64,000 bases of DNA. Origin: Arthrobacter sp. 31Y. GTDB taxonomy: Bacteria; Actinomycetota; Actinomycetes; Actinomycetales; Micrococcaceae. Below are positions 15,234-22,226 of this stretch, in pieces. Within the stretch, counting starts at the first letter, position 1; each line of letters starts with the position of its first letter. The position numbers were made by a program, and so were the translations under genes. The notes beneath the pieces were generated by a model, which was not told the DNA's origin, made no database searches, and worked only from the letters and a program-made list of their open reading frames with translations. The DNA lies in NCBI RefSeq assembly GCF_000526335.1, contig NZ_JAFW01000001.1, positions 3,224,001 through 3,288,000 of the forward strand. The letters are read 5' to 3'.

Positions 15234-16730
15234 TTACACGCCGTCGTTGTTGACTGTGGGGAGCCGGAGGGCAAACTCGGTACGTCCCGGCCGCGAGGTC
15301 ACTTCCACGCTACCGCCATGCGCTGAAACGATGGATTCAACAATGGACAAGCCGAGTCCGGAGGTGCCTTCGGAACCTGACCTTGCAGCGTCAGCGCGGG
15401 CAAACCGGGAGAAGATCCGGCCTTGGAAATCGTCCGGAATGCCCGGGCCGTTGTCAGTCACCGTGACCACGGCGCTGCCATCGGCGGAGAGCATGACGCC
15501 CGTGATCACAGTGGTGCCGGGGTCCGTGTGTTTGCGCGCATTGGACAGGAGATTGGCAAGCACCTGGTGCAGTTGCGTCGCATCGCCGCGGACCGTCACG
15601 GGTTCATCGGGGAGCTGGAGCTGCCAAATGTGGTCCGGTGCCATGACTTTTTCGTCACTGACCGTTTCGATCACCAGCTGGGTAAGGTCCACGTCCTCGA
15701 CTTTCACGGGCTGGCCCTCGTCCAGCCTGGCCAACAACAGAAGATCCTCCACCAAAGTGGTCATGCGCTCGGATTGGCTTTGCACGCGCGCCAGCGACTT
15801 CCTGCCGTCATCGGTGAAGGTCTCGGTCATCCTCAGCAACTCGGTATAGCCACGGATCGCGGTGAGCGGTGTACGTAGTTCGTGCGATGCATCAGCGACG
15901 AACTGGCGCACCTTGGTTTCGCTTTCCTGGCGCGCTTCCAGGGCGTTGGAGACATTGTTCAGCATCAGGTTCAAAGCATGGCCGACGCTGCCCACTTCCG
16001 TTCCGGGATGAGCGGCCGACGGCGGTACGCGCACCGCAAGTGCCACCTCACCGGCGTCGAGGGGAAGGCGCGAAACCTTGGTGGCTACCTCGGAGAGCTG
16101 CTCCAGCGGCCGCATGGTCCGCCGGATGATCACCGTTCCCGCGAGCCCGATCAGAACCAACCCGCCCAACGAAACCAGCACCATGGTCCACACCAGCGAG
16201 GCCTCGGCGCTTTGCTTGTCCGCCAAGGGCAGCCCGGTCACGATCACATCGCCATAGGCGTCCACTGCCACCAGCCGGTAGTCACCGTTGGACAAGGATC
16301 GATCCACGGGAACGTTGTCCTTGGGGAGCGACAACAGCACCTGCTCGTCGGCTGCAGAGAGTGACACGCGGTTGCCCTGGGCGTCGATGAGCCCTGAACT
16401 TCTCACGGTTGAGCCGTCGATCCTCGCGTTGAGCGTTCCCGCGGCCTGGCCGCGCGCTTCCAGCGGATCAGGCCTTCCAGAGGGGCTCGTGGGAAAGTTC
16501 GACGGCGGCCTGCCGAAGTCGTTCGCGCGGCTGGACGCCTGCTCCAATTGCCTGTCTAGCTGCTTGTTGAAGACCATGTCCATGGACGCGTAGCTGACAA
16601 TCCCGATCGCTCCACAGATCGCCACCAGCAGGGCCATTGCCACCAGGACCAGGCGGGTACGCAAGTGCCAAGTGGACGGATTGAGCCAGCTGCGTCCTGA
16701 GCTTTTGGCCACTCCTGAAAGTGTGCTCAA
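15234..16730 (-). CDS. Two-component sensor histidine kinase
   Basis: 498 aa. TM1 at about 26-47 and TM2 at about 179-201 enclose an extracellular sensor of about 130 residues without a recognised domain. HAMP follows (RRTMRPLEQLSEVATKV), then HisKA with ASHELRTPLTAIRGYTELL (phospho-acceptor His283) and HATPase_c with NLLSNARKHTDP, DNGPGIP and SGLGLSIVESIVSAHGG. Resembles the TcrY/PrrB group. The start is TTG, two bases after the stop of the response-regulator gene, so the two form an operon; an internal GTG at 16712 is an alternative. Confidence 0.92.
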   Translation of the reverse strand: MSTLSGVAKSSGRSWLNPSTWHLRTRLVLVAMALLVAICGAIGIVSYASMDMVFNKQLDRQLEQASSRANDFGRPPSNFPTSPSGRPDPLEARGQAAGTLNARIDGSTVRSSGLIDAQGNRVSLSAADEQVLLSLPKDNVPVDRSLSNGDYRLVAVDAYGDVIVTGLPLADKQSAEASLVWTMVLVSLGGLVLIGLAGTVIIRRTMRPLEQLSEVATKVSRLPLDAGEVALAVRVPPSAAHPGTEVGSVGHALNLMLNNVSNALEARQESETKVRQFVADASHELRTPLTAIRGYTELLRMTETFTDDGRKSLARVQSQSERMTTLVEDLLLLARLDEGQPVKVEDVDLTQLVIETVSDEKVMAPDHIWQLQLPDEPVTVRGDATQLHQVLANLLSNARKHTDPGTTVITGVMLSADGSAVVTVTDNGPGIPDDFQGRIFSRFARADAARSGSEGTSGLGLSIVESIVSAHGGSVEVTSRPGRTEFALRLPTVNNDGV

Positions 16731-16732
16731 CG

Positions 16733-17473
16733 CTAGTCCGCTGGCTTGATGACGTATCCGGCGCCACGGATGGTGTGGATCATGGGCGGATGGTTGGCTT
16801 CAATCTTCTTGCGCAGGTAGGAAATGTAGAGCTCCACGATGTTGGCCTGTCCACCGAAGTCGTAGTCCCACACGCGGTCAAGGATCTGGGCTTTGCTGAC
16901 CACTCGTTTGGGGTTCTCCATGAGGTAGCGCAGAAGCTCAAACTGTGTGGCCGTGAGCGGGATGTCCTCGCCGGCCCGGGTGACTTCGCGGGTGTCCACG
17001 TTCAGGGTGAGATCGCCCACCACAAGTTCGGCAGTGTCCATTGCGGCCACCCCGGAACGCTGGACCAGGCGGTGGAGGCGAAGGAGGACTTCCTCCATGC
17101 TGAAAGGTTTGGTGACGTAATCGTCCCCGCCTGCGGCGAGTCCGACGATCCGGTCCTGCACGGCATCCTTGGCCGTGAGGAACAGCGCGGGAACTTCGGG
17201 GGCGAAGGTGCGGATGCGATTGAGGACCTCCACGCCGTCGAAGCCGGGCAGCATGACGTCCAGGACCAGCACGTCGGGGCGGAAATCTTTGGCCAGCTTC
17301 ACGGCCTCGGGACCGTCGCCGGCCACGGCCACGGACCATCCCGCCATTCGAAGGCCCATGCTCATGAGTTCGGCGAGGCTGGGTTCGTCGTCCACCACCA
17401 GGGCGCGGATCGGGGAACCGTCCGGGTGGGACAGCTGGGGAAGGTTGTTGGTCATGGAGTGCGAGGAGGCCAT
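16733..17473 (-). CDS. OmpR/PhoB-family response regulator
   Basis: 246 aa. Receiver domain with VVDDEPSLAEL, phosphorylation site Asp72 in LVLDVMLPGFDG, and KPFSMEEVLLRL. The C-terminal winged helix ends in VELYISYLRKKIE and IHTIRGAGYVIKP. Partner of the kinase immediately downstream. The ATG at 17473 has GGAGAG seven bases upstream. Target genes unknown. Confidence 0.95.
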   Translation of the reverse strand: MASSHSMTNNLPQLSHPDGSPIRALVVDDEPSLAELMSMGLRMAGWSVAVAGDGPEAVKLAKDFRPDVLVLDVMLPGFDGVEVLNRIRTFAPEVPALFLTAKDAVQDRIVGLAAGGDDYVTKPFSMEEVLLRLHRLVQRSGVAAMDTAELVVGDLTLNVDTREVTRAGEDIPLTATQFELLRYLMENPKRVVSKAQILDRVWDYDFGGQANIVELYISYLRKKIEANHPPMIHTIRGAGYVIKPAD

Positions 17474-17790
17474 GGGACAACTCTCCGTTCTGCTGGTTAG
17501 CCAGCGCTTTGCCGGTCCTGTGAGGACGCTGTGAAGACAACACTAGCGAGGAGGAGGCGCGGAAACACGCCTGTCCACAGGTCACGGGAGCGACTACTCC
17601 TCAACACGGTGGGCAGCCGTCAACCTTCCGATCGCTCATCCTCTCTTGGCGGCAGCCTTCGCCGAGTGTGCTGTTTCTACGGCTTGTAGCAGATTTTTCC
17701 CAAAATTTTGTTGAGCGAGGCTTCCGGCGATTGGACAGCAACTGTTTCAGATCGTGAGATTCAGCCGTGCAGCGGATCATGGGAAGGACG

Positions 17791-17895
17791 ATGCAAATCA
17801 TGCCCGATCTGCCGAAGAATATTCACTTGATGGCGAATATTTCTCGCTGCGACCGAATGAAATGCCATTCATTTATACGCTCGGCTGAATTGTGA
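17791..17895 (+). CDS. Possible 34-aa small ORF or leader peptide
   Basis: ATG at 17791, preceded by GGGAAGGACG, runs for 34 codons (MQIMPDLPKN at the start, a CDRMKC pair in the middle, SAEL at the end) to a TGA that falls inside the 17889-17908 dyad. Only the ribosome site and position ahead of a regulator support it; codon use is not typical of the window. Confidence 0.2.
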   Translation: MQIMPDLPKNIHLMANISRCDRMKCHSFIRSAEL

Positions 17896-17908
17896 TTTGC
17901 GGCACAAT
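17889..17908. promoter_or_regulatory. Perfect ATTGTG-N8-CACAAT dyad
   Basis: ATTGTG (17889-17894) and CACAAT (17903-17908) form a perfect 6+8+6 dyad in the AT-richer region upstream of the winged-helix gene. Candidate operator; the regulator is unknown. Confidence 0.5.
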
Positions 17909-18212
17909 AGACCTCTGTGTCTCAAAATGTGGACGGTTCGACGCTTTGTTACTTGCGTGTTGCCATTGTTACGTTGCACACTTCCAATGTGAACAAGAAC
18001 TCAACAGCACCTGCAGCCGCAGCAACCTGGCCCAGCACACCCGCTGGCCATGATGACCGCTGTTGTCGAATGCAAGCCTAACTTTCCACCCCAAGAAGTT
18101 TCAGGCATTCGCCCCCTAGCCCAGCGTTGGGCGCCCATCCCCAAACTCATTGCGGGGACAACCAGCATTCGAAGCCGCGATGACGGCTATTCACTTTTGA
18201 GGTAAGCACTCC

Positions 18213-19079
18213 ATGTCAGTTGCATCCGGATACGTCCACATCTCCGTCCGTAACGCCAATAAGGCCGCGTCAAACGCTGGGCTTCGCCCCGGCTTCGGCA
18301 ACCGGCCCGGCTACTCACCAGCTCCGCAGGGGGCAGGTCAGCAGGCTCCCGGTTACGTGCCGCAGGGCTACAACCCCAACTCCTACGGCCAGTTGCGCGC
18401 CGTCCCCACGGCAGAGCCGGCACCCATGACAGCACCCACCCCTGTGATTGCGCAGTCGGACAAGCTCCGCCCCGTTGCCAACGACAATGTGGCCCGCGGA
18501 TTTGTCCTCTACATGGGCATTGACGAAGACACCGCAGCCGCTGCAGGAACGTCCATCGCGAAGCTTGCCCAGGAAATCCGGGCATACGCGCAGTCCCTCG
18601 TGACCGGCGCGGAAAGCTACGCCGCCGTCGCAGTTGCCCCCGCCGGGGCACCCGGCTCGGCACTCGACGTCGTGCGTTCCACCTTCGGTGACCCCACCGT
18701 TGCCGCACGCCAGCGCACCGAGGCCGCCCGCCCGGCGCCGCAGCAGGAATCCCGCCCCTCCGGCGTGCTGATCGACCTCGCACGCCGCGAAGTGCACCTC
18801 GACGGCGAATCCCTGAACCTGACGTTCAAGGAGTTCGAACTCCTCAACTACCTCGTCGAAAACGGCACCCGCACCGTGGGTCGCGACGAACTGCTCGAGG
18901 GGCTGTGGCGCAACGCCGAAGAGGTGCCTAACGAGCGCACCATCGACGTCCACATCCGCCGCCTCCGCTCCAAGCTGGGCCGCCTCGCGAACACCGTCCG
19001 CACGGTCCGCGGCCAGGGCTACCGTTTCTACGAGCACCCCGAAGTCATTGTTTGGGCCGCTCCGGAATACTCGATCTAA
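18213..19079 (+). CDS. Orphan winged-helix (OmpR/PhoB-type) DNA-binding protein
   Basis: 288 aa. No receiver domain. Residues 1-75 are Gly/Pro/Tyr/Gln-rich and probably disordered. A middle part (about 90-150) has RGFVLYMGIDEDTAAAAGTS and looks like a small folded domain. The C-terminal winged helix (about 185-275) has LIDLARREVHLDGESLNLTFKEFELL (split here only for reading), HIRRLRSKLG and VRTVRGQGYRFYEHPE, matching PhoB-type DNA-binding domains. It is likely a transcription factor controlled by something other than phosphorylation of its own receiver. The ATG at 18213 has GAGGTAAG upstream. Confidence 0.8.
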   Translation: MSVASGYVHISVRNANKAASNAGLRPGFGNRPGYSPAPQGAGQQAPGYVPQGYNPNSYGQLRAVPTAEPAPMTAPTPVIAQSDKLRPVANDNVARGFVLYMGIDEDTAAAAGTSIAKLAQEIRAYAQSLVTGAESYAAVAVAPAGAPGSALDVVRSTFGDPTVAARQRTEAARPAPQQESRPSGVLIDLARREVHLDGESLNLTFKEFELLNYLVENGTRTVGRDELLEGLWRNAEEVPNERTIDVHIRRLRSKLGRLANTVRTVRGQGYRFYEHPEVIVWAAPEYSI

Positions 19080-19141
19080 GCATCACGCAGCCCGGGAGAG
19101 TACTGGCCTCGGCCTCGGCGGAAGCCCGCGCTGCGTGGGGT

Positions 19142-19225
19142 CCTGACCCTCTTTGATCTGCCAACAGCCCTTGGGCAACCGCATTAGGTTGACCAAGGGC
19201 TGTTCTCTTCCCAAAGAGGGTCAGG
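19142..19225 (+). terminator. Nested double hairpin after the winged-helix gene
   Basis: Outer 14-bp perfect stem CCTGACCCTCTTTG (19142-19155) with 19212-19225; inner 12-bp perfect stem AACAGCCCTTGG (19163-19174) with 19193-19204. The inner stem is followed by CTCTTCCC on the plus strand. Probably the terminator of the gene ending at 19079. Confidence 0.7.
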
Positions 19226-19258
19226 AAGCCCCGGGGGCCGGTCAGGAAGCCGCGGGGG
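19219..19258. repeat. Direct repeat of 19 bp
   Basis: GGTCAGGAAGCCCCGGGGG (19219-19237) recurs with one mismatch at 19240-19258. The first copy overlaps the outer hairpin arm. Confidence 0.75.
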
Positions 19259-19275
19259 AGGGAGCCTGCGGCGGA

Positions 19276-19281
19276 TAGGGT
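19276..19281 (+). promoter_or_regulatory. -10 hexamer TAGGGT, leaderless SixA-like gene
   Basis: TAGGGT lies six bases before the ATG at 19288; no ribosome site. Confidence 0.55.
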
Positions 19282-19287
19282 TGGGTT

Positions 19288-19812
19288 ATGAGTGTCCATC
19301 ACATTAAGCGCCTGGTGATCATGCGGCATGCCAAGGCTGATTGGCCTACGGGTGTGCCTGATCATGAGCGTCCCTTGGAGGAGCGCGGGCACCGGGAGGC
19401 TCCGCTGGCCGGTAAATGGTTGCTCCAGAACGGTGTGGTGCCTGACTTCATTCTGTGCTCGTCAGCGTTGAGGACTCGCCAGACCTGCACCTGGGTGTGC
19501 GACGAGTTGGGCGACAAAGCGCCGACGCCCAAACTTGAGGACGGCCTGTATTCCGCCTCGGCCAACCGCATGTTGACGGTCATCAACCACGTTCCGGACA
19601 CAGTGACCACGCTGATGGTTATTTCGCACATGCCTGGCGTCCAGGATCTTGCCATGCACCTGGCCTCCCGCGACTCTGACCATGATGCCTACATGGATGC
19701 TGCCACCAGGTACCCAACGAGTGCGTTGACGGTCCTGGAAACGGAGAAGTCGTGGGCTGAGTTGGACGGGCAGGACGCCCGGCTGACGCACTTCACTGTT
19801 CCCCGCAAGTAG
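19288..19812 (+). CDS. sixA: SixA-like histidine phosphatase (phosphoglycerate-mutase fold)
   Basis: 174 aa. LVIMRHAKADWP carries the phospho-accepting His14, CSSALRTRQT the phosphate-binding Arg, and ISHMPGVQDLA the second His. The short single-domain size fits SixA phosphohistidine phosphatases; in E. coli SixA acts on phosphotransfer proteins, but the target here is unknown. Predicted leaderless. Confidence 0.87.
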   Translation: MSVHHIKRLVIMRHAKADWPTGVPDHERPLEERGHREAPLAGKWLLQNGVVPDFILCSSALRTRQTCTWVCDELGDKAPTPKLEDGLYSASANRMLTVINHVPDTVTTLMVISHMPGVQDLAMHLASRDSDHDAYMDAATRYPTSALTVLETEKSWAELDGQDARLTHFTVPRK

Positions 19813-19854
19813 GCGTTGCCCAGATAAGCGCTGCGCCGCCACCAATGCCGCTCG

Positions 19855-20181
19855 CTAGTGCGAGTTGCTGGGGTCTCCATAGGCCAGTTGCGGCATGCAC
19901 ATGCAACGGATCTCGAACACCGGCAAGCCCGCGGCTTCTTCGCCATGCCCGGTGGCGATCAGGTACTCGCCGTCGAACATGTACACCGGCAGCTGCGGTG
20001 CCAGGTATTCGTTGTAGCGGCTGGGATAAACCCATTGGCCGCGGATGTCGAAGGCCGGAAGCGCGTAGGGGTCCCGCCGATTATGGGCGCTCGGATAGAG
20101 TCCGTCGTCGATCATGATGTAGCTCACCAGTCCATACGTGTGATGGTGGTTCATGTCCGTGGGAAAGAGGATTGCTTCCAC
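19855..20181 (-). CDS. Small conserved-looking protein under probable iron control
   Basis: 108 aa, no family recognised. Rich in Tyr, His and Asp: DMNHHHTYGLVSYIMIDDGL near the start, WVYPSRYNEYLAPQLPVYMF in the middle and a CMCMP pair near the end. No signal peptide or membrane segment. The start is GTG with GAAGGGG upstream. A strong DtxR/IdeR box lies at 20239-20257, about 60 bases ahead of the start, so expression is probably repressed when iron is plentiful. The His, Tyr and Cys content would suit metal binding (inference only). Confidence 0.65.
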   Translation of the reverse strand: MEAILFPTDMNHHHTYGLVSYIMIDDGLYPSAHNRRDPYALPAFDIRGQWVYPSRYNEYLAPQLPVYMFDGEYLIATGHGEEAAGLPVFEIRCMCMPQLAYGDPSNSH

Positions 20182-20238
20182 AGTGCGGGCCCCTTCAAGG
20201 AGTCGACGTCCGCGCTCCGGAGCGGCGCGGCAGCTAGG

Positions 20239-20257
20239 TAAGGTTAGCCTAAGCTAA
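20239..20257. promoter_or_regulatory. DtxR/IdeR-type iron box
   Basis: TAAGGTTAGCCTAAGCTAA matches the established actinobacterial box TTAGGTTAGCCTAACCTAA at 17 of 19 positions. On the minus strand it contains a possible -10 (TAGGCT), so binding would block transcription of the 108-aa gene. Confidence 0.8.
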
Positions 20258-20306
20258 CAGATGCCCGGGCGTCGAATGTTCCACTGTGTGACGTTGATCG
20301 CCCTGC

Positions 20307-21224
20307 TCATCCCTGGGGCAAAGGCAACTCTCCTGCCACCTCGCGAAGCATTCCAACGGCGACCCGGATGTTGGGGCTGGCGGTCATCGTCTTCCGGTAC
20401 ACCACGCCCACGGACCGTTGCTGCACGGGGTTGATCACCGGGATGGCAACCACTCCGGCGGGACGTGGAGGCCTGCCGAGTCGCGGAACCAGTGCCACCG
20501 CCACACCTTGTTCCACCATGGCGATATGCGTGGAGAAGTCGGGATCGTAGATGCGGATGTCGGGGACCTTGCCAAGCCCCGCAAAGATCTGCAGCAAAGC
20601 CTCATTGCAGATGGCACCCGCCGGGGTGCTGATCCATGTCTCGTTGAGCAAATCTTCACGCTCGACGGCGGCGCTTCCGGATAGCGCGTGGGTGCTGTTG
20701 ACGAGGACATCGGCCTGGTCGATGCAAAGGTCCTCAAGGACCAGGTTCTCCGGGATCACCAATGGCACCGAATTCCAGTTATGGACTACCGCGAGCTCTG
20801 CCTCGCCGGAAGCAACCCTTTGCACTGCCTCGCGGGGATCCTCGGCCAATACAGTGATGTCCAACGTGGAGTGGGCGGTGGCCATGCGTCCCAACATTGG
20901 TCCCACCAGGCCTCGGCAGGCTGTGGAAAACGCAACGAGCCTCAGCAGGCCGGAAGGTTTCGCGGGATCGGCCAGCAGCGTGGCTTGGAGTTCTTCGAGC
21001 TCGCCCATGATCCGCCGGCCATAGCCCGCCAAGGCCAGGCCGCGCTCCGTGAGGAGCACCCCTCGGCCGTTGCGTTCCAGGACGGTGACGCCGGTTTGCT
21101 TCTCAAGCTTCTTGATCTGCTGCGACACTGCGGATGGACTGAAGCCCATGACGTCCGAGGCCGCCACAACAGAGCCGTGCTGCTCAACGGCCACTAAGGC
21201 CCTCAATGCCGAGATATCGATCAT
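20307..21224 (-). CDS. LysR-family transcriptional regulator
   Basis: 305 aa. N-terminal HTH with ALRALVAVEQHGSVVAASDV and SPSAVSQQIKKLEKQ; effector-binding domain from about residue 90. Transcribed divergently from an EamA transporter gene starting 21 bases away, so it most likely controls that gene and itself. Leaderless start: TAGATT lies six bases before the ATG. Confidence 0.92.
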   Translation of the reverse strand: MIDISALRALVAVEQHGSVVAASDVMGFSPSAVSQQIKKLEKQTGVTVLERNGRGVLLTERGLALAGYGRRIMGELEELQATLLADPAKPSGLLRLVAFSTACRGLVGPMLGRMATAHSTLDITVLAEDPREAVQRVASGEAELAVVHNWNSVPLVIPENLVLEDLCIDQADVLVNSTHALSGSAAVEREDLLNETWISTPAGAICNEALLQIFAGLGKVPDIRIYDPDFSTHIAMVEQGVAVALVPRLGRPPRPAGVVAIPVINPVQQRSVGVVYRKTMTASPNIRVAVGMLREVAGELPLPQG

Positions 21225-21230
21225 GAAGCA

Positions 21231-21240
21231 AATCTACGCT
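21231..21240. promoter_or_regulatory. Overlapping divergent -10 elements of lysR and eamA
   Basis: Minus-strand TAGATT (21231-21236) is six bases before the lysR ATG; plus-strand TACGCT (21235-21240) is five bases before the eamA ATG. They share the TA at 21235-21236, the same geometry as tadA/upp. Confidence 0.6.
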
Positions 21241-21245
21241 GTTCT

Positions 21246-22226
21246 ATGTTGAATTCAACGCTGGTGCTTCAACCAGATCCGGGCCAGAGTGTACTTGTGA
21301 ACGTTCGCCACTCCGCCCTTGCTGTTGCAGTCGCTGTCCTGTGGGGCATCAACTTCGTCGCCATTGATCTCGGCCTGCACACTAACGGCAGGGAAGTCCC
21401 GCCGCTGCTCTTCGTCGCCATGCGCTTCCTGCTGGTCGTGTTTCCCTTCATCCTGTTCATCCGCAAACCGGACGTGAGCTGGAAGGCGATCATCGGCGTC
21501 GGGCTCTTCATGAGCGCCGGCCAATTTGGGCTCCTGTACCTGGGCATGGCACTGGGAATGCCTGCGGGTTTGGCATCGCTGGTCCTGCAGGCGCAGGTTC
21601 TGTTCACCATTTTGATTGCAGCGAGAGTCCTCGGTGAACGGCCGAGCCGCCGCCAAATGGCTGGGGTGGTGCTGGGCGTTGCCGGCCTGGTAGTGGTGGC
21701 GTTGGGTCGCAGCGCCGTGGCACCTGTTCTTCCGCTCATGATCGTCCTGGCCGCAGCGTTGTCCTGGGCGGTAGGCAATGTGGTGGCCCGGCACTCCAAA
21801 GCCGCCTCCGGCCTTGGCCTGGTGGTGTGGTCCGGCGCGGTGGTTCCGGTCCCGTTGGCTGGCTTGTCGCTGATAGTGGATGGGCCGGACGCCGTGTGGG
21901 GCACCCTCACCGACCTGCAGCCCGCCACCATCCTGAGCGCCATCTACACGGCCGTGTTCGCGTCCCTGATTGGCTACGGGATCTGGAACCGCCTGCTATC
22001 GCTGTACCCGAGTTCCGACGTCGTGCCGTTCACTCTCCTGGTCCCGGTGGTGGGGATGACGGCAGCCTGGCTGGTCCTCAACGAGATTCCAACGCTGACT
22101 GAGATCCTTGGCGGACTGATCCTGCTCCTGGGTGTTGCCATCGCAGTGCTCGGTGCCGGACGCAGAATCCGGCCGCAGGCCCACAACGCGGGTCCGGGCA
22201 AGGGAAAGAGAATCAGCGCAGCGTGA
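21246..22226 (+). CDS. EamA/DMT-family transporter
   Basis: 326 aa with about ten transmembrane helices in two EamA repeats (first LAVAVAVLWGINFVAIDLGL, second LPLMIVLAAALSWAVGNVVA). DMT proteins export amino acids or other metabolites; the substrate is unknown. ATG 21246 is chosen because a leaderless -10 (TACGCT) lies five bases upstream; a GTG at 21297 is the alternative. The gene overlaps the convergent aldehyde dehydrogenase gene by 14 bases. Confidence 0.88.
   Translation: MLNSTLVLQPDPGQSVLVNVRHSALAVAVAVLWGINFVAIDLGLHTNGREVPPLLFVAMRFLLVVFPFILFIRKPDVSWKAIIGVGLFMSAGQFGLLYLGMALGMPAGLASLVLQAQVLFTILIAARVLGERPSRRQMAGVVLGVAGLVVVALGRSAVAPVLPLMIVLAAALSWAVGNVVARHSKAASGLGLVVWSGAVVPVPLAGLSLIVDGPDAVWGTLTDLQPATILSAIYTAVFASLIGYGIWNRLLSLYPSSDVVPFTLLVPVVGMTAAWLVLNEIPTLTEILGGLILLLGVAIAVLGAGRRIRPQAHNAGPGKGKRISAA
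21248..21259. promoter_or_regulatory. GTTGAATTCAAC palindrome at the eamA start
   Basis: Perfect 12-bp palindrome beginning two bases after the start of the eamA ATG. It could be a regulator site acting at the transcription start. It resembles the palindrome at 24537-24551. Confidence 0.4.

Larger units (their letters stand above)
17474..18212. other. 739-base gene-poor, locally AT-richer intergenic region
   Basis: No gene is confidently supported. The middle part (about 17690-17960) is visibly richer in A/T than the neighbours and contains the runs AGATTTTTCCCAAAATTTTG and CATTCATTTATACGC, two GAATATT direct repeats (17818 and 17835), a TTGTG/CACAA dyad at 17889-17908 and a possible 34-codon ORF. 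It probably holds the promoter and a long leader of the winged-helix gene at 18213, plus the two-component promoter at its left end. Confidence 0.6.

Noticed and set aside
17601..17801. 66-codon minus-strand frame in the long intergenic region
   Set aside because: No ribosome site, odd composition, no family; kept as non-coding.
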